Of a stretch of 64,000 nt of DNA, positions 27,817-38,438 are shown piece after piece (the stretch's first letter is position 1; each line of letters begins with the position of its first letter). Below the pieces are notes generated by a model. The model was given only the letters and a program-made list of their open reading frames with translations. It made no database searches and had not been told where the DNA came from. Origin of the DNA: an uncultured Desulfobacter sp. (lineage in GTDB: Bacteria; Desulfobacterota; Desulfobacteria; Desulfobacterales; Desulfobacteraceae); NCBI RefSeq assembly GCF_963664415.1, contig NZ_OY761440.1, positions 930,001 through 994,000 of the forward strand, written 5' to 3'. Made by a program: the position numbers and the translations under genes.

Positions 27817-28269
27817 TTACCCAAACCGGAACTATATAAAAAGCGATAAGAGAATGATTTTAACAACAGGGGGGGTCAAAATTGGGTTGTCGAGAGGGGT
27901 CAATTTTGTGTTGCAATTCCGACATTTATCAATCCATCAATTAAATCTTCAGATTCAAACCGTTCTGCTATCTGAGCACACCAGTACCTTACGCTTGAAT
28001 ATTTGCTTTGCAAGGCATTTTTCAAATGGGGTATTACATCAGATTCATTATGCTTTGATATTACATCTTCAATCAGCTGATATACGCCATATCCGCTGCC
28101 CTGCCCAAAACAGTTTAGGAAAAGAGGGATGCACTCAGGATCAGGGTTATCGAGAAAATATTTAAGAACATCATCAAAAACTGAAATAATAGCTTCCAGC
28201 TCTTCCCCGTCATTAGGTAACGGTTGATATTTTAAAAAAAAAACAATTGCATCTTCTTTATTCATTATT

Positions 28270-30009
28270 TTAAAAACCTCCTGTAGCTTTATTTTGGCGT
28301 ATCAATTCTTGCAATTGTCGATTAACTGTTGAACGATCGTATCCAGCATTTCGTAATTCAATTACATCTGCCGCCAAATGTTGTCGAAGGTTGTCAAGCT
28401 GTCTTTTGGAACTACCTGTTGTTTCAAGATTTGCATGAATGTCTTTTTTAATATTTATGGTAATCCCCTTGCCATGAGTTGTGTCACTAACCGCATCTTG
28501 AACAACATGGTGGGGGGTATGTGTTTCATTAAGTCCTGTTTTCTTATTCCAGTATTTTGATTTGCTGTAGGTTCCTACATAAAAATCTTCACCAGCATCA
28601 GCAAGTTTGCCTGCACTCGTTGAGGCATCCGCAATATCATCAACCTTATCAACATTCTTGATAAGAGTACTGGTCTCATCAGCATATTTCAATGCACCGA
28701 CCAAAGGCAGCACACTGGCCGTATCTAGCAGAGTTTGTCCGGCATGCCCCCATGACCATTCCCAGTTTGTCAGGTCATAAGTAATGTCTCTTATATCACC
28801 TGGAAGGTCAAGACCAAGAAGGCCTGTTCCTATCTGAGCCCCGGTCCCCAGCAAAGTAACTTCATCACTATAGTTGCCCCGGATGAGTTGGTCCCCGGAT
28901 CTTTTTGTATAATCCCATGCATCCCTTGCAATCAGCCCGTCCGGATCGATGAACATCAAGGGACTGTTCATGGCATAAACGTAGAGGTTCAGTCCGCCGT
29001 CGATGCCCAGAGGGTCGGTTCTCAGATACCGGCCGGTATCCGGATCATAATACCGGTTGCCGTTGTAGTGCAGGCCGGTTTCTTCGTCATAGTAATGGCC
29101 CGGCAGACGGAAATTGTTTGTGATGGTTTCCGTGACAATTGCTGCCTTGCCAAAGCTTGTGTATTTGGCTTCCCAGGCCAGAGTACCTGTGTCATCCATA
29201 AGCTGTTGGGGTGTTCCGATATGATCGTTATGATACCAGTAATATTGGCTGTTTTCTTTGGTATACAGAGGTGCAACGCTGTTGGTGGTTCCGGGCAGAT
29301 ATCCATAGGATCGGATTTCCGTGCCGGTGCTGTCGTATTCAGCAATCAGCCCCTCATCAGCATAGAGGTAATAGGTCTGAACGCCGTTCACATTTTTGGA
29401 CAGTCTCCGGCCGAACGGATCATAATAATAGGTGGCAATGGCGGCATCTGTTGTGTCCCGGACTTCGGTCATGCGGCCGGATTCATCATAGATAAATGAT
29501 AGCGGGTCACTGCCGGTCCGGCTGGTGATACTGCCGTTATCGTCATATGTATATGATGCAGCGCCTTGGCCGGTCAGCTCGTTGTTCGGGTTGTACTGCC
29601 AGGGGGATGCCGTGGCCAGGCTGGTTAAGCGGTTGCCGGCACCGTCATAGGTATAGGCTTCGTCTTCAAGGCCGGCCGGGGCATCAACACCGGTTATCCT
29701 TGACAGTTCATCATGGGTATAGGCATAGGTGCCGTGCTCGGTATCCAGGGTGTCAAGGTTACCTCCGGGCGAGTATGTGTACTGCCGGTCAGAAGCGTTG
29801 CCTGGGCGCTGTTTTGCGCCGTGACGGACAATATCCGGCCGTTCAGGTCATATCCGTAGCGGGTGGTTGAACCCGGCGTGGTTTGGGTTTGCGGCAGATC
29901 CCATAGATAATCGCCGTACTGTACCGAACCGGCTGTAATCAGGCGGCCGGACCCATCGTATTCAAATGTTGTGGCCTGGGCGTCAGGACCGGTAAAGGTC
30001 CGGGTCCAG
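28270..30009 (-). pseudogene. Orphan Rhs C-terminus, second copy of toxin CT1
   Basis: The C-terminal 400 codons (ATG at 29472) encode the end of the Rhs core and the same toxin domain as the full-length gene at 39345, with a few substitutions and a 12-base deletion removing four residues (ALRN) near the end. Upstream core homology runs on to 30009 but is thrown out of frame by a missing A at about 29791. There is no signal peptide or secretion-related N-terminus, so it cannot be exported as it stands. It may act as a donor for recombination with the intact gene. Confidence 0.85.
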
Positions 30010-30011
30010 CT

Positions 30012-30051
30012 GGGTCAGGCCTTGAAAAACTGATAATTCAAGACCTGACCC
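30012..30051. repeat. REP-like palindrome
   Basis: GGGTCAGGCCTTGAA and TTCAAGACCTGACCC form a 15-bp stem with one mismatch around a 10-base loop. The motif is of the kind mobilised by REP-associated tyrosine transposases; no such gene is in the window. Confidence 0.6.
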
Positions 30052-30111
30052 CATACAAGACCTGACCCCATACACAAGACCTGACCCCATACACAAGACC
30101 TGACCCCATAC
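30040..30111 (+). repeat. Short tandem repeat of a REP half-site
   Basis: Four head-to-tail copies of AAGACCTGACCCCATAC with AC spacers (starts at 30040, 30057, 30076, 30095). The unit equals one arm of the adjacent REP-like palindrome. There are no unique spacers, so it is not a CRISPR. Confidence 0.85.
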
Positions 30112-30141
30112 ATTACCATACATTATGACCCCATACATTAA

Positions 30142-31678
30142 CCCTACAACGTTATTTAACAAAAGCCCCCAGTCATAATAATTTTACGTTTTCGATGTGA
30201 TAGATAGGATTTGTGATTTCGATTTTGAATCCATAGAGCTTGGTCAATCAAAGTATCCAAATCATTCTCCCTTATCGGTAAAAGGGCTTGAAACAAGAAT
30301 CTCAGCAGGGCCAGCGTAATAGATGGAGCTTTTTTTCCCCAGCCTGATTTTCAGGTGCCAGAGGAAAAAATGTCCAAGCATGCATGTTATTATATGGTGA
30401 TGCCAGCCTGGAAATTTTCTAACCTCATATTGATCCATGCCCAGTTCTGATTTTGTTTCCTCAAAACATTGCTCGATTGCCCAGCGCATACCACTCAGCC
30501 AAACAAATAGCGGCAGCCGGACGCTGCTTGAAGCATTGCTGATATAGTAGCTGTATTCAGGATTTTTACCGATGGACCTGCGTATGACCACCCATACTTC
30601 TCGTTGGGGGAGCCCTTCGCCTGAAAGTGTCACTCGCCGGCGAGTGAATTCATAAACAATTGGTCCTTTGGTCCCCTCAGATACTTTTCGTCGGTACCAG
30701 AAATAGGAATTCGTATTTTTAGCAAGAGCAGACAAAGATATGGGCTTTTTTTCAGTGTCAAAAAGAACGGTTTTTGTGTGTTGTTCGCCTTTATATTTAT
30801 ATTTTTTTTCTATAGTAACAGGGGATTTCAGCCAGCATAGTGTCTTGCCGGGGACTGATACAAAATAGGTAGTGCCAACCAATTTGTTTGCAGCTTCTAT
30901 GAATTCTGGACTGACGCCGTAAAGAGAATCTGCCAAAATGTATTTGAACGGAAGAGTACCTTCATCGGCTAAGTTTTTTAACATTTCCACTGCTAATTGA
31001 GGCTTAGTCTTAAATATAGTTTCCGCAGGTAGCTTACATTTTTTTCTACGAGATTCAAAGTCATCGCCAAACCATTTTTCCGGAATGAAAAGGCGTTTAT
31101 CAACCAAGGAATATCCTGCTTCAGAGGCGTAAGCGGCAAACACCCCAACTTGGCAGTTATCAACCTTACCAAGATTACCGCAATATTGTTTTGAAACGCC
31201 TATAGATTCGTTTCCTTTTTTTGCAAATCCGGATTCATCAAAGATCAGAGCGCCATCTGGACTTTGGAGATCAGATGCAACAAGATTACGATATTTAACC
31301 ATTATTTTATCATCCTCCCATGGCGCATCGCTCACAAACCGCTGCATAGCTCGTACATTGCCGCCTTTGACATTCAGAGCAATTGGCTCAATGGATTTTC
31401 TTTCAAGCTCGCTGAATTGTCCACTCATGTAATTCAAAAAATGCTCTCTTGATTCGCTTCTTTTGAAATAGTCGTGAAACTCAGAATGGAAGCAGCTAAG
31501 CTCATGATTGAACTTTTCAATATCTTGGGCGTTAAGGTCAAATTTTGGAATCGGGTACAAATAGTCGTTTTGGCGAATATTGGGCAACATCATCTGCCTC
31601 CTTTTGGATTTTTCTCCAAAACATGACAGATATATTGAATAAATTCAAGTTATTTATAACATAAGTAACGTTGTAGGG
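30142..31678 (-). mobile_element. IS701 family insertion sequence (about 1537 bp)
   Basis: The ends CCCTACAACGTTA and TAACGTTGTAGGG are inverted repeats, with homology reaching about 18 bases. They are flanked by TTAA on both sides (30138-30141 and 31679-31682), fitting the 4-bp YTAR duplication known for IS701 elements. It contains a single transposase gene and sits between the REP-like repeats and the region downstream of the 182-aa immunity candidate. Confidence 0.85.
30262..31593 (-). CDS. IS701 family transposase
   Basis: 443 aa with a DDE superfamily endonuclease domain: GALIFDESGFAKKG near residue 130 carries the first aspartate, LADSLYGV near 227 the second, and the MRWAIEQCFEETKSELGMDQYE motif region near 382 the glutamate, as in IS701/DDE_5 enzymes. 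The frame is intact from an ATG at 31593, with GGAGG upstream. Confidence 0.9.
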   Translation of the reverse strand: MMLPNIRQNDYLYPIPKFDLNAQDIEKFNHELSCFHSEFHDYFKRSESREHFLNYMSGQFSELERKSIEPIALNVKGGNVRAMQRFVSDAPWEDDKIMVKYRNLVASDLQSPDGALIFDESGFAKKGNESIGVSKQYCGNLGKVDNCQVGVFAAYASEAGYSLVDKRLFIPEKWFGDDFESRRKKCKLPAETIFKTKPQLAVEMLKNLADEGTLPFKYILADSLYGVSPEFIEAANKLVGTTYFVSVPGKTLCWLKSPVTIEKKYKYKGEQHTKTVLFDTEKKPISLSALAKNTNSYFWYRRKVSEGTKGPIVYEFTRRRVTLSGEGLPQREVWVVIRRSIGKNPEYSYYISNASSSVRLPLFVWLSGMRWAIEQCFEETKSELGMDQYEVRKFPGWHHHIITCMLGHFFLWHLKIRLGKKSSIYYAGPAEILVSSPFTDKGE

Positions 31679-31875
31679 TTAAGGCTTTCGGAGTTTTGAC
31701 ACAAGAGTCTTCTCCAAAAGACCATATTAATTTGGGAAAGTGCCACAAAACATGCCAATTCTTATGATCTGTAATTCGGCACAAAGTACGACCAGATTTT
31801 GGCCGGTAACATTTCATTCCGCAGATGTTCTTGTGACTGTTAGGTTTCGTCCCTTAATCTACGCCGCTAAATTTA

Positions 31876-32424
31876 TTAACGTTGCAAATCATATTGTATT
31901 GGTGACTTTATGTTGGTGGTGAGCCGAACTCCCTGATCCAACTTTCCCAAAGCCTCTACTCCAACATAAAATGATTTTACTTTTTTAAACTGCTTTTTTA
32001 AAATTGCCGATAGTAATTTGTAAAAACTTTCAGACCATTGATCTTGAGAGATTGTACCGACCTGGCCCGCAATAATACATTCAAAATTTTTAAACACTCC
32101 TCCAGGTCTTAGAACCACACTTTCTGGATGCGACCGCTGATCAAAGAATATTTTTGTTCCACCATTCCGTTGCTCGACAGATCTTATATTTGGCTTTGTT
32201 TCAGAATCTATCAATAAATACATTTTTTCTTTATTCTGATCTCCAAATGTAGCTACTGATAAATCTTCAATATTCGCAACAGACCGATAAACCGATGGAT
32301 AATCTCTTTTGTCTTCTAGGAGAGCAAAGCAAAAAGATATTTTGGAAGCTGCAGTTTCTAAAATTTCTATTAAATCTTTTGTAGTAGCGAAAAAAGAAAG
32401 TTGTTTCTTTGCCATATTCATCAC
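31876..32424 (-). CDS. Candidate immunity protein for the CT3 toxin
   Basis: Up to 182 aa, of a family I do not recognise; no signal peptide or membrane segment, so it acts in the cytoplasm. The Rhs stop and its possible starts overlap: GTG at 32424, ATG at 32421 overlapping the stop as TGATG, or ATG at 32415. The middle (GGTKIFFDQRSHPESVVLR) looks like mixed alpha/beta. Position directly behind an Rhs toxin is the usual place of a cognate immunity gene, and that is the sole basis for the function. Confidence 0.7.
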   Translation of the reverse strand: MMNMAKKQLSFFATTKDLIEILETAASKISFCFALLEDKRDYPSVYRSVANIEDLSVATFGDQNKEKMYLLIDSETKPNIRSVEQRNGGTKIFFDQRSHPESVVLRPGGVFKNFECIIAGQVGTISQDQWSESFYKLLSAILKKQFKKVKSFYVGVEALGKLDQGVRLTTNIKSPIQYDLQR

Positions 32425-34741
32425 TTAGGTTTAGGTATTAATAAAAGGTGATCACCAGGTGTCTGCGAGCGTATTCTTGCAGCATTGGTAGCCTCCCGCG
32501 TAGTAGGGGTAACACCATTCACACGAGTATCAACGGTATTTACCCTTAAAGTTCTTCCATCTTTAGTAGCAGTGATATCAGGGAAAGATGATCCTTTACG
32601 TGCGCCTCCAGGTCCCGGCAAATACTCTTCAGGCAATCGATTCCCCCCTCCAGTAATTTCCCATCCACGTTTTTCCATTTCAGAAGCAACATCATCAATG
32701 TGGGCTCTGGTACTTTGTTTACCTAATCTTCCTCCGGGATTCGGTACCCTCGTTGGTGCCGGCAACAACCGATTCGTATCAGTAATAACCGTGGTAGTCA
32801 ACTGGGGTGTTGCCTTGCCGGCGGCAATGGCCTCATCTGCGTTTTTATACACATATTTAGCTGCATCAAGCGCTTCATCGCCATACTTGGCCGCATATTG
32901 AGCGCCTCGTGATCCCTGACCCAGGATGGGTACCATGGCAAGTCCGGACAAGGCTGCATTTCCCATATCACCTTCAGCCGCATACAACACAGTATCCAGG
33001 GCGTCCGGGATGATACCCAGTCCCGGGATCAAACCTGCACCGGCCAAAACATCATGGCGGTTGTCCCATGTGGCCCTTGCGATCAGCCCGTCGGGATCGG
33101 TGAACATCAAGGGACTGTTCATGGCATAGACGTAGAGGTTCAGTCCGCCGTCGATGCCCAAAGGATCGGTTCTCAGATACCGGCCGGTTGCCGGATCATA
33201 ATACCGGTTGCCGTTGTAGTGCAGGCCGGTTTCTTCGTCATAGTAATGGCCCGGCAGACGGAAGTTGTTTGTGATGGTTTCCGTGACAGGGTCTGCCTTG
33301 CCAAAGCTCGTGTATCTGGCTTCCCAGGCCACAGCGCCTGTGTCATCCACAAGCTGCTGGGGTGTTCCGATATGATCGTTGTGATACCAGTAATATTGGC
33401 TGTTTTCTTTGGTATACAGAGGTGCAACGCCGTTGGCGGTTCCGGGCAGATATCCATAGGATCGGATTTCCATGCCGGTGCTGTCGTACTCGCCGATCAG
33501 ACCCTCATCAGCATATAGGTAATATGTCCGGACGCCGTTCACATTTTTGGACAGTCTCCGGCCAAAGGGGTCATAATAATAAGTGGCAATGGCGGCATCT
33601 GTTGTGTCCCGGACTTCGGTCATGCGGCCGGATTCATCATAGATAAATGATAGCGGGTCACTGCCGGTCCGGCTTGTGATACTGCCGTTATCGTCATATG
33701 TATATGATGCAGCGCCTTGGCCGGTCAGCTCGTTGTTCGGGTTGTACTGCCAGGGGGATGCCGTGGCCAGGCTGGTTAAGCGGTTGCCGGCACCGTCGTA
33801 AGTATACGCCTCGTCTTCGAGGCCGGCCGGGGCATCAACATCGGTTATCCTTGACAGCTCATCATGGGTATAGCCATAGGTGCCGTGCTCGGTATCAAGG
33901 GTGTCAAGGTTACCTCCGGGCGAGTATGTATATTGCCGGTCAAGAAGCGTTACCTGTGCGCTGTTTTGTGCCGTGACGGACACTATCCGGCCGTTCAGGT
34001 CATATCCGTACCGTGTGGTTGAACCCGGAGAGCTTTGGGTTTGCGGCAGATCCCATAGATAATCGCCGTACTGTACCGAACCGGCTGTAATCAGGCGGCC
34101 GGCCCCATCGTATTCAAATATTGTGGCCTGGACGTCAGGACCGGTAAAGGTCCGGGTCCAGTTATCCGGATAGGCGTTGGCAAACGTTTTGGTAAAGGCG
34201 CCGAAATCAACGGTGGTTGACGTTTTCCGATCAAGGCTGTCATATTGGAAGACAGCGGATGTCACTGCATCGTCATACCCGGCCATGTTGCCGTTGCCGT
34301 CATAGGAAAAGAGCACGGTTTTCACCGGGGTGAAAAGATCGGATTGGTTGTAGTAGGAGACCTGGCGCGGCTGGTTCAGGCTGTTGTAGGTGTAGGCGAT
34401 TTTATGGCCTTCACCGTTGATTATCTCGGCAAGGTTGCCGGCATCATCATAGGCAAAAGCGATCTCCTGGCCCATGGGCCGGGTGGTGCCGGTTTTCCGG
34501 TTGGCCTTATCGTATGTGTAGTAGGTAGTCTGATTCTCCTGGTCTGTTACGGCCAGGACATTGGCGTTTTCATCATAATCGTAGAGAACGGTATGGTTCA
34601 GGGCGTCAAGGGTTGCGACCGGCCTGCCGAGGCCGTTATAGGCCATGCGGGTTTCATTGCCGTCCGGGTCCCGGGTCCAGGTAAGATTGCCTTTTGTGTC
34701 GTATTGGTAGTGGGTCTGGTCTCCCGACGGCGTGATGGTTG
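32421..34741 (-). CDS. Orphan Rhs core with C-terminal toxin CT3
   Basis: The open frame continues from the Rhs-core breakpoint at 34741; the first ATG (34646) gives 741 aa. Residues 1-505 are YD repeats and core, ending in the usual DPLGIDGGLNLYVYAMNSP block. After PDGLIA the payload begins: a small hydrophobic pre-toxin segment (GAGLIPGLGIIPDALD), then about 110 residues including GGRLGKQST, GWEITGGGNRLPEE and FPDITATKDGRTLRVNTVD. The last pattern could be a PD-(D/E)XK-like nuclease site, but I cannot assign it firmly. There is no N-terminal secretion signal, so it is a reservoir cassette unless recombined. Confidence 0.8.
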
Positions 34742-35109
34742 CTACCCAAGGAGCACAATCGATGCATATCCTGCATGATCAAAGGTGTCAGGGACGGCAA
34801 ACAATCATCTCATCGACAACATCAACCGTGTACTCATACAACCCCTTTGGCGCATGGAACAGGATATTGAACAGGTGATTTAAAATTTAACGGTTTTCGG
34901 TGAAACGGAGGCAGGATAGCCTGGGTAGAAAACCTGACAAGGGGGCTGATTGTGGTCAATCAGCCCCCTTGTCATTTGGACTCATGGTGTACACAGCTTT
35001 TTATATGCCTGAAATTGTGCAAATTACCCGAGAGCTATAAGAACAAAAACTATATGTTATGCTCAGGCCAAGGCTTTTGCCATTTTGGCCAGTAACACCA
35101 GTTTAGTAT
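34742..35109. other. Non-coding junction between orphan cassettes
   Basis: About 370 bases between the Rhs breakpoint and the Tdi1-like gene. They contain a strong terminator hairpin and, at about 34780-34880 on the plus strand, a short open stretch ending in QPLWRMEQDIEQVI that may be the tail of a lost gene. Nothing else was recognised. Confidence 0.5.
34935..34974 (-). terminator. Intrinsic-terminator-like hairpin after the Tdi1-like gene
   Basis: A perfect 18-bp stem (34935-34952 with 34957-34974) and a 4-base loop TGGT. On the minus strand it is followed by GGTTTTC, a short T run, so it probably ends the transcript of the CT2 cassette. Confidence 0.7.
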
Positions 35110-35733
35110 CTAATTAATTGTAATATCCCCAAGTGTCATCCCATTAGGTAATTCCTTTGTTTTGTTTCTCAATTCCCCGCAAATACTTATGTAGACTTCT
35201 AAATCAATTAATCCGAGATTATCAATCGTATCATCGCCTCCAAGAAAAAGTGGAACTTTATATCCAACGCATTGGTTATGACCAATTGCCAAATCCATTT
35301 TTCTTTGCCATTTGTTAAAAAAATTAACGGCCAAAGCATCGTTTGTATAGTTAACAAGTTCATCATTATGAAAATCAATTATGGAGACAGGAATCTGCAT
35401 TGCTTCACCAGCACCTGGCTCCAATAACAAAACGAGAGGGTTGTTCTTCTCTATACGAGAAAGATCGATCACGAAATTCCGGCCAAGCCAGTCATAACTA
35501 AAGCAAATTATTCGATCATTCATCTCAGGAAATGCTTTTTTCATTAACTCTGTGGCTTGCTGAATCTGATCTCCTCGAAAAACCCGATATAATCCATTGT
35601 TAAATGTCTTCCCTCCTAATTCTCTAATACATTTTCGAAAGTCATCATTAATCCCATCAAAATTTGTCTCTATCTTAGCATTCCCTATATCAGCAGTTTC
35701 TTGAAATGTATTATAAAACTGTTCAAACAACAT
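35110..35733 (-). CDS. Tdi1-like (GAD-like/DUF1851) immunity protein
   Basis: 207 aa from the ATG at 35733 (MLFEQFYNTF). The N-terminal half looks like the GAD-like domain and the C-terminal part (LGGDDTIDNLGLIDLEVYI) like DUF1851, the pair found in Tdi1, the immunity protein of the T6SS DNase Tde1. It starts 10 bases after the CT2 toxin, so it is very likely its antidote, binding it in the cytoplasm. A longer frame beginning in the toxin tail at 35817 is not preferred. Confidence 0.75.
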   Translation of the reverse strand: MLFEQFYNTFQETADIGNAKIETNFDGINDDFRKCIRELGGKTFNNGLYRVFRGDQIQQATELMKKAFPEMNDRIICFSYDWLGRNFVIDLSRIEKNNPLVLLLEPGAGEAMQIPVSIIDFHNDELVNYTNDALAVNFFNKWQRKMDLAIGHNQCVGYKVPLFLGGDDTIDNLGLIDLEVYISICGELRNKTKELPNGMTLGDITIN

Positions 35734-36557
35734 TGTTGCTTTCCTAATCAATAGTAAACTTGTCAAATATTGTATTTTCTGGCAAGCTTTTAGTTTTTTG
35801 TTGAATCTGAGAGCCAATACTTCGATTTACGCTTTTATCAAGACCAGACATGTTGGAAAAATCATCTGCTCCCCCTACTTGTAAGTCTATAGTATGATCT
35901 GCATCCATTGATGAGTCTAACCCTGTATCTTTTCTGTACCTTGACTGTGTAGTCCCACTTCTCGCTGGAGACTTAACAACCCGTGTATCAGCATTAGTTA
36001 ATGCCTTAACTTTACTATCTGCTGCAGCCTTTTGTGCATCTGTCCAGCCATTTTTATATTTCAAGTTGATATCTACCTTCTTTGAGGCATCCGCAATTTC
36101 ATCAACCTTGTTCACTCCTTTTAGTAGAGTTCCGGTCTCATCTGCATATTTTAAAGCGCCAATTACAGGCAAAATGCCAATTGCATCAAAAGTTGTTTGT
36201 CCGGCGTGCCCCCATGACCATTCCCAATTTGTCAGGTCATAAGTAATGTCTCTTATATCGCCTGGAAGGTCAAGACCAAGAAGGCCTGTTCCTATCTGAG
36301 CCCCGGTCCCCAGCAAAGTGACTTCATCACTATAGTTGCCCCGGATGAGTTGATCCCCGGATCTTTTTGTGTAATCCCATGCATCCCGTACGATCAGCCC
36401 GTCTGGATCGGTGAACATCAAGGGGCTGTTCATGGCGTAGACGTATAGGTTCAAACCGCCGTCGATGCCCAGGGGATCTGTTCTCAGATACCTGCCGGTG
36501 TCCGGGTCATAATACCGGTTGCCGTTGTAGTGCAGGCCGGTTTCTTCGTCGTAGTAA

Positions 36558-38438
36558 CCTGAAAGTCGTATAAAGCGTACACTATTCGGGGCGTACCCCC
36601 AGATACTTCAAAAACAGCCTATCTCTGGCGACTGATTCGGTGGACCATCGATAATTTCCCATGGCAGTCTGTACCTTTGTGGTTTCGATACAGTCAAACC
36701 AATCCAAAATCTGAGAAAGCGAACGTTGTGCAATCCAGTTTTCCAGCTTTTTTTCGAGCTTGATAAGTGATTGGGTTTTCCCGGATTCTTTTTCCCTCAG
36801 CCTGGATTGTATTTCCTTTATTTTTTTTGTCAAAAAACAATGATAACCCAGAGAGACAAATTGTGTAAATTGTCTCCCACGCAAATTGTCAGGATACCAT
36901 GTGCGCGGCCGAGCGCCGTCGAGTCTCCCCTTTTGCACGGCAAAAAGTTCTTCAATTTTTTCACGCAGCCGGTAGTTTTCAAGCGCTGTAAATGTGTCCA
37001 TAGCCTGATTGCTGACAAGGGCGAAATAGCCAAAGTATTTTTTTGCTTCGGCAATGGCCTCATCGTTGAACCCAACCTTCAACTGTCCCCCACGCCCCTT
37101 TCTGGAGCTTGTCAGGTACTTGTCTATTTTTCTTTGCGCTGATTCCGTAAATTCTGTTGTGTTCTCTTCCACCAGCATCTTTAGGTCAAGCAAATCCTTG
37201 CGAAAGGCGAGTTCTTTCTTGGCTTCATTGTCGGGGGAATAATAAATGTGGACATACAGGCGGCGCGAGAATGTCTCTTTTTCACCGGCAGCTGTGCCGT
37301 TGCGTGACCGCTGGCGAACTTTACTGAACTGGTGTGTTAAGCACGAAGTTGCGCCACAAATTGACGGATCAAACGGGCAGGTGCTGGACATACTCGCTAT
37401 ACTTGGGCGAAGTGCATCAACTGTCTCACGGATCCAGGTAATGTTGGGGTCAACCAGGGTCAAAAATTTCACATTGCGCAAGGAAAATTCCATCATGTTT
37501 TTCTGGCTATAGTAGCCGTTATCAGTAACAACCAGAGGTTTTTCAAGATGGAGGCATTTAAGCTGTGTCAGAGTGTTTTCAATAGAGATAACATCCGGAA
37601 CATTGCCTGGTTGTTTGGAGAAGGCTATTGGTTCGCCAGACTTCACGGAATATAGGGTTAAAAGCTTGATCGTGTTGAGTCCGTCTTGAGCTTTGTTGAA
37701 CCCTTGTCTTGCCTCCGACTGATTTTCAGAATAGGTCGAGATTGTGGTCGAATCAAACGCTACCACAGGAGATTTCCCCAGGTGTTCAGCTCGAGCTGAA
37801 AAATAGCGTTGAACGCCTTCTTCATTTCGTCCAACATTTTTAAACAGATTGCCATACACGTCTTCCGTGATTCCTTCATGATATGGAAGTGGGTGCATCA
37901 CTTGCCAACTTTCAAGGCGTGGCAGCGTATTACCGCCGGATCCGATCCAGTAACGTGCGATAGACAATATTTTTGCGGCATCGCCCTCACTGAATGAAGC
38001 ATATACATCATCATCAATACCAGACGCCTTTCCAACCCATTCTAAGATGTCCGTGAGTCCGGTATGCTGCCGTGTTGCACCGGGAATGCTTCCTTCTCCT
38101 TTGCGCTTTTTCGGACGAGTCGGCACAATTTTTTGGGTTCCCGACTTGATTTTGCCTTTAAGTTTTTGACTGACCGTATATGTCTTCCTGGTCTTTTCGT
38201 TGTAGGCCGTTATCCGTTCATAGACGTAAATGTCACCATTCGGACGCTTTTCACGCCGCTCTCCAACGTGATTTTTCCCTGTTATTGGTTTAGACATGGA
38301 TAAATTCCCTTTTAAAGTGTATGTATAGTATAATACGTGCATTATAAAAAGGCAAGAAAAAAGCACGGTTTTTCAATTAAATCCGTGCTTATCGATCGGT
38401 TTTAGGGTTTAAAGTGTACGCTTTATACGATTTTCAGG
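36558..38438 (-). mobile_element. IS1634 family insertion sequence (about 1881 bp)
   Basis: Ends begin CCTGAAAGTCGTATAAAGCG on one side and the near-perfect inverse on the other (about 26 bases, one mismatch). The target GTAGTAA is duplicated (36551-36557 and 38439-38445), within the Rhs core codons for YYDEE. It carries one intact transposase gene. Confidence 0.88.
36582..38297 (-). CDS. IS1634 family transposase
   Basis: 571 aa from the ATG at 38297 (MSKPITGKNHVG), preferred over an ATG 69 bases upstream because AAAGGGAA precedes it. The family signatures VVAFDSTTISTYS near residue 186 and LVVTDNGYYSQKN near 265 carry the first two catalytic aspartates, and YRLREKIEELFAVQKGRLDG near 460 the glutamate. 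The frame is complete. Confidence 0.9.
   Translation of the reverse strand: MSKPITGKNHVGERREKRPNGDIYVYERITAYNEKTRKTYTVSQKLKGKIKSGTQKIVPTRPKKRKGEGSIPGATRQHTGLTDILEWVGKASGIDDDVYASFSEGDAAKILSIARYWIGSGGNTLPRLESWQVMHPLPYHEGITEDVYGNLFKNVGRNEEGVQRYFSARAEHLGKSPVVAFDSTTISTYSENQSEARQGFNKAQDGLNTIKLLTLYSVKSGEPIAFSKQPGNVPDVISIENTLTQLKCLHLEKPLVVTDNGYYSQKNMMEFSLRNVKFLTLVDPNITWIRETVDALRPSIASMSSTCPFDPSICGATSCLTHQFSKVRQRSRNGTAAGEKETFSRRLYVHIYYSPDNEAKKELAFRKDLLDLKMLVEENTTEFTESAQRKIDKYLTSSRKGRGGQLKVGFNDEAIAEAKKYFGYFALVSNQAMDTFTALENYRLREKIEELFAVQKGRLDGARPRTWYPDNLRGRQFTQFVSLGYHCFLTKKIKEIQSRLREKESGKTQSLIKLEKKLENWIAQRSLSQILDWFDCIETTKVQTAMGNYRWSTESVARDRLFLKYLGVRPE

Larger units (their letters stand above)
25113..27922 (+). 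mobile_element. IS21 family insertion sequence (2810 bp)
   Basis: The two ends align over 27 bases and share AAAATTGACCCC at their inner part; a second internal copy of the CCTAAAATTGACCCC motif lies near 25155, as IS21 ends carry multiple transposase sites. A 6-bp target duplication CATTTA (25107-25112 and 27923-27928) is verified against the uninterrupted copy near 38998. Besides istA and istB it carries a small passenger frame and a 54-bp perfect palindrome. Confidence 0.92.
22841..28265 (-). pseudogene. HEAT-repeat immunity gene, broken by two insertion sequences
   Basis: The start (28265) and residues to about 114 are present down to 27923; the rest is split to 24959-25112 and the last codons with the stop at 22841-22852. 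The pieces together equal the intact 165-aa immunity gene at 38843-39340 with very few differences. An IS21 element separates the first two pieces and an IS4-like element the last two. The product can no longer be made in full. It lies 4 bases after the second copy of the toxin gene. Confidence 0.9.

Noticed and set aside
28888..29499. Plus-strand open frames across the Rhs genes (also near 33054, 34245, 38445, 39975, 41181)
   Set aside because: They recur in every Rhs core copy as mirror frames of the YD repeats and have no ribosome-binding site or family resemblance.
30040..30111. CRISPR array
   Set aside because: Repeats are only 17-19 bp with 0-2-base gaps and no unique spacers; it is a tandem repeat of a REP arm.
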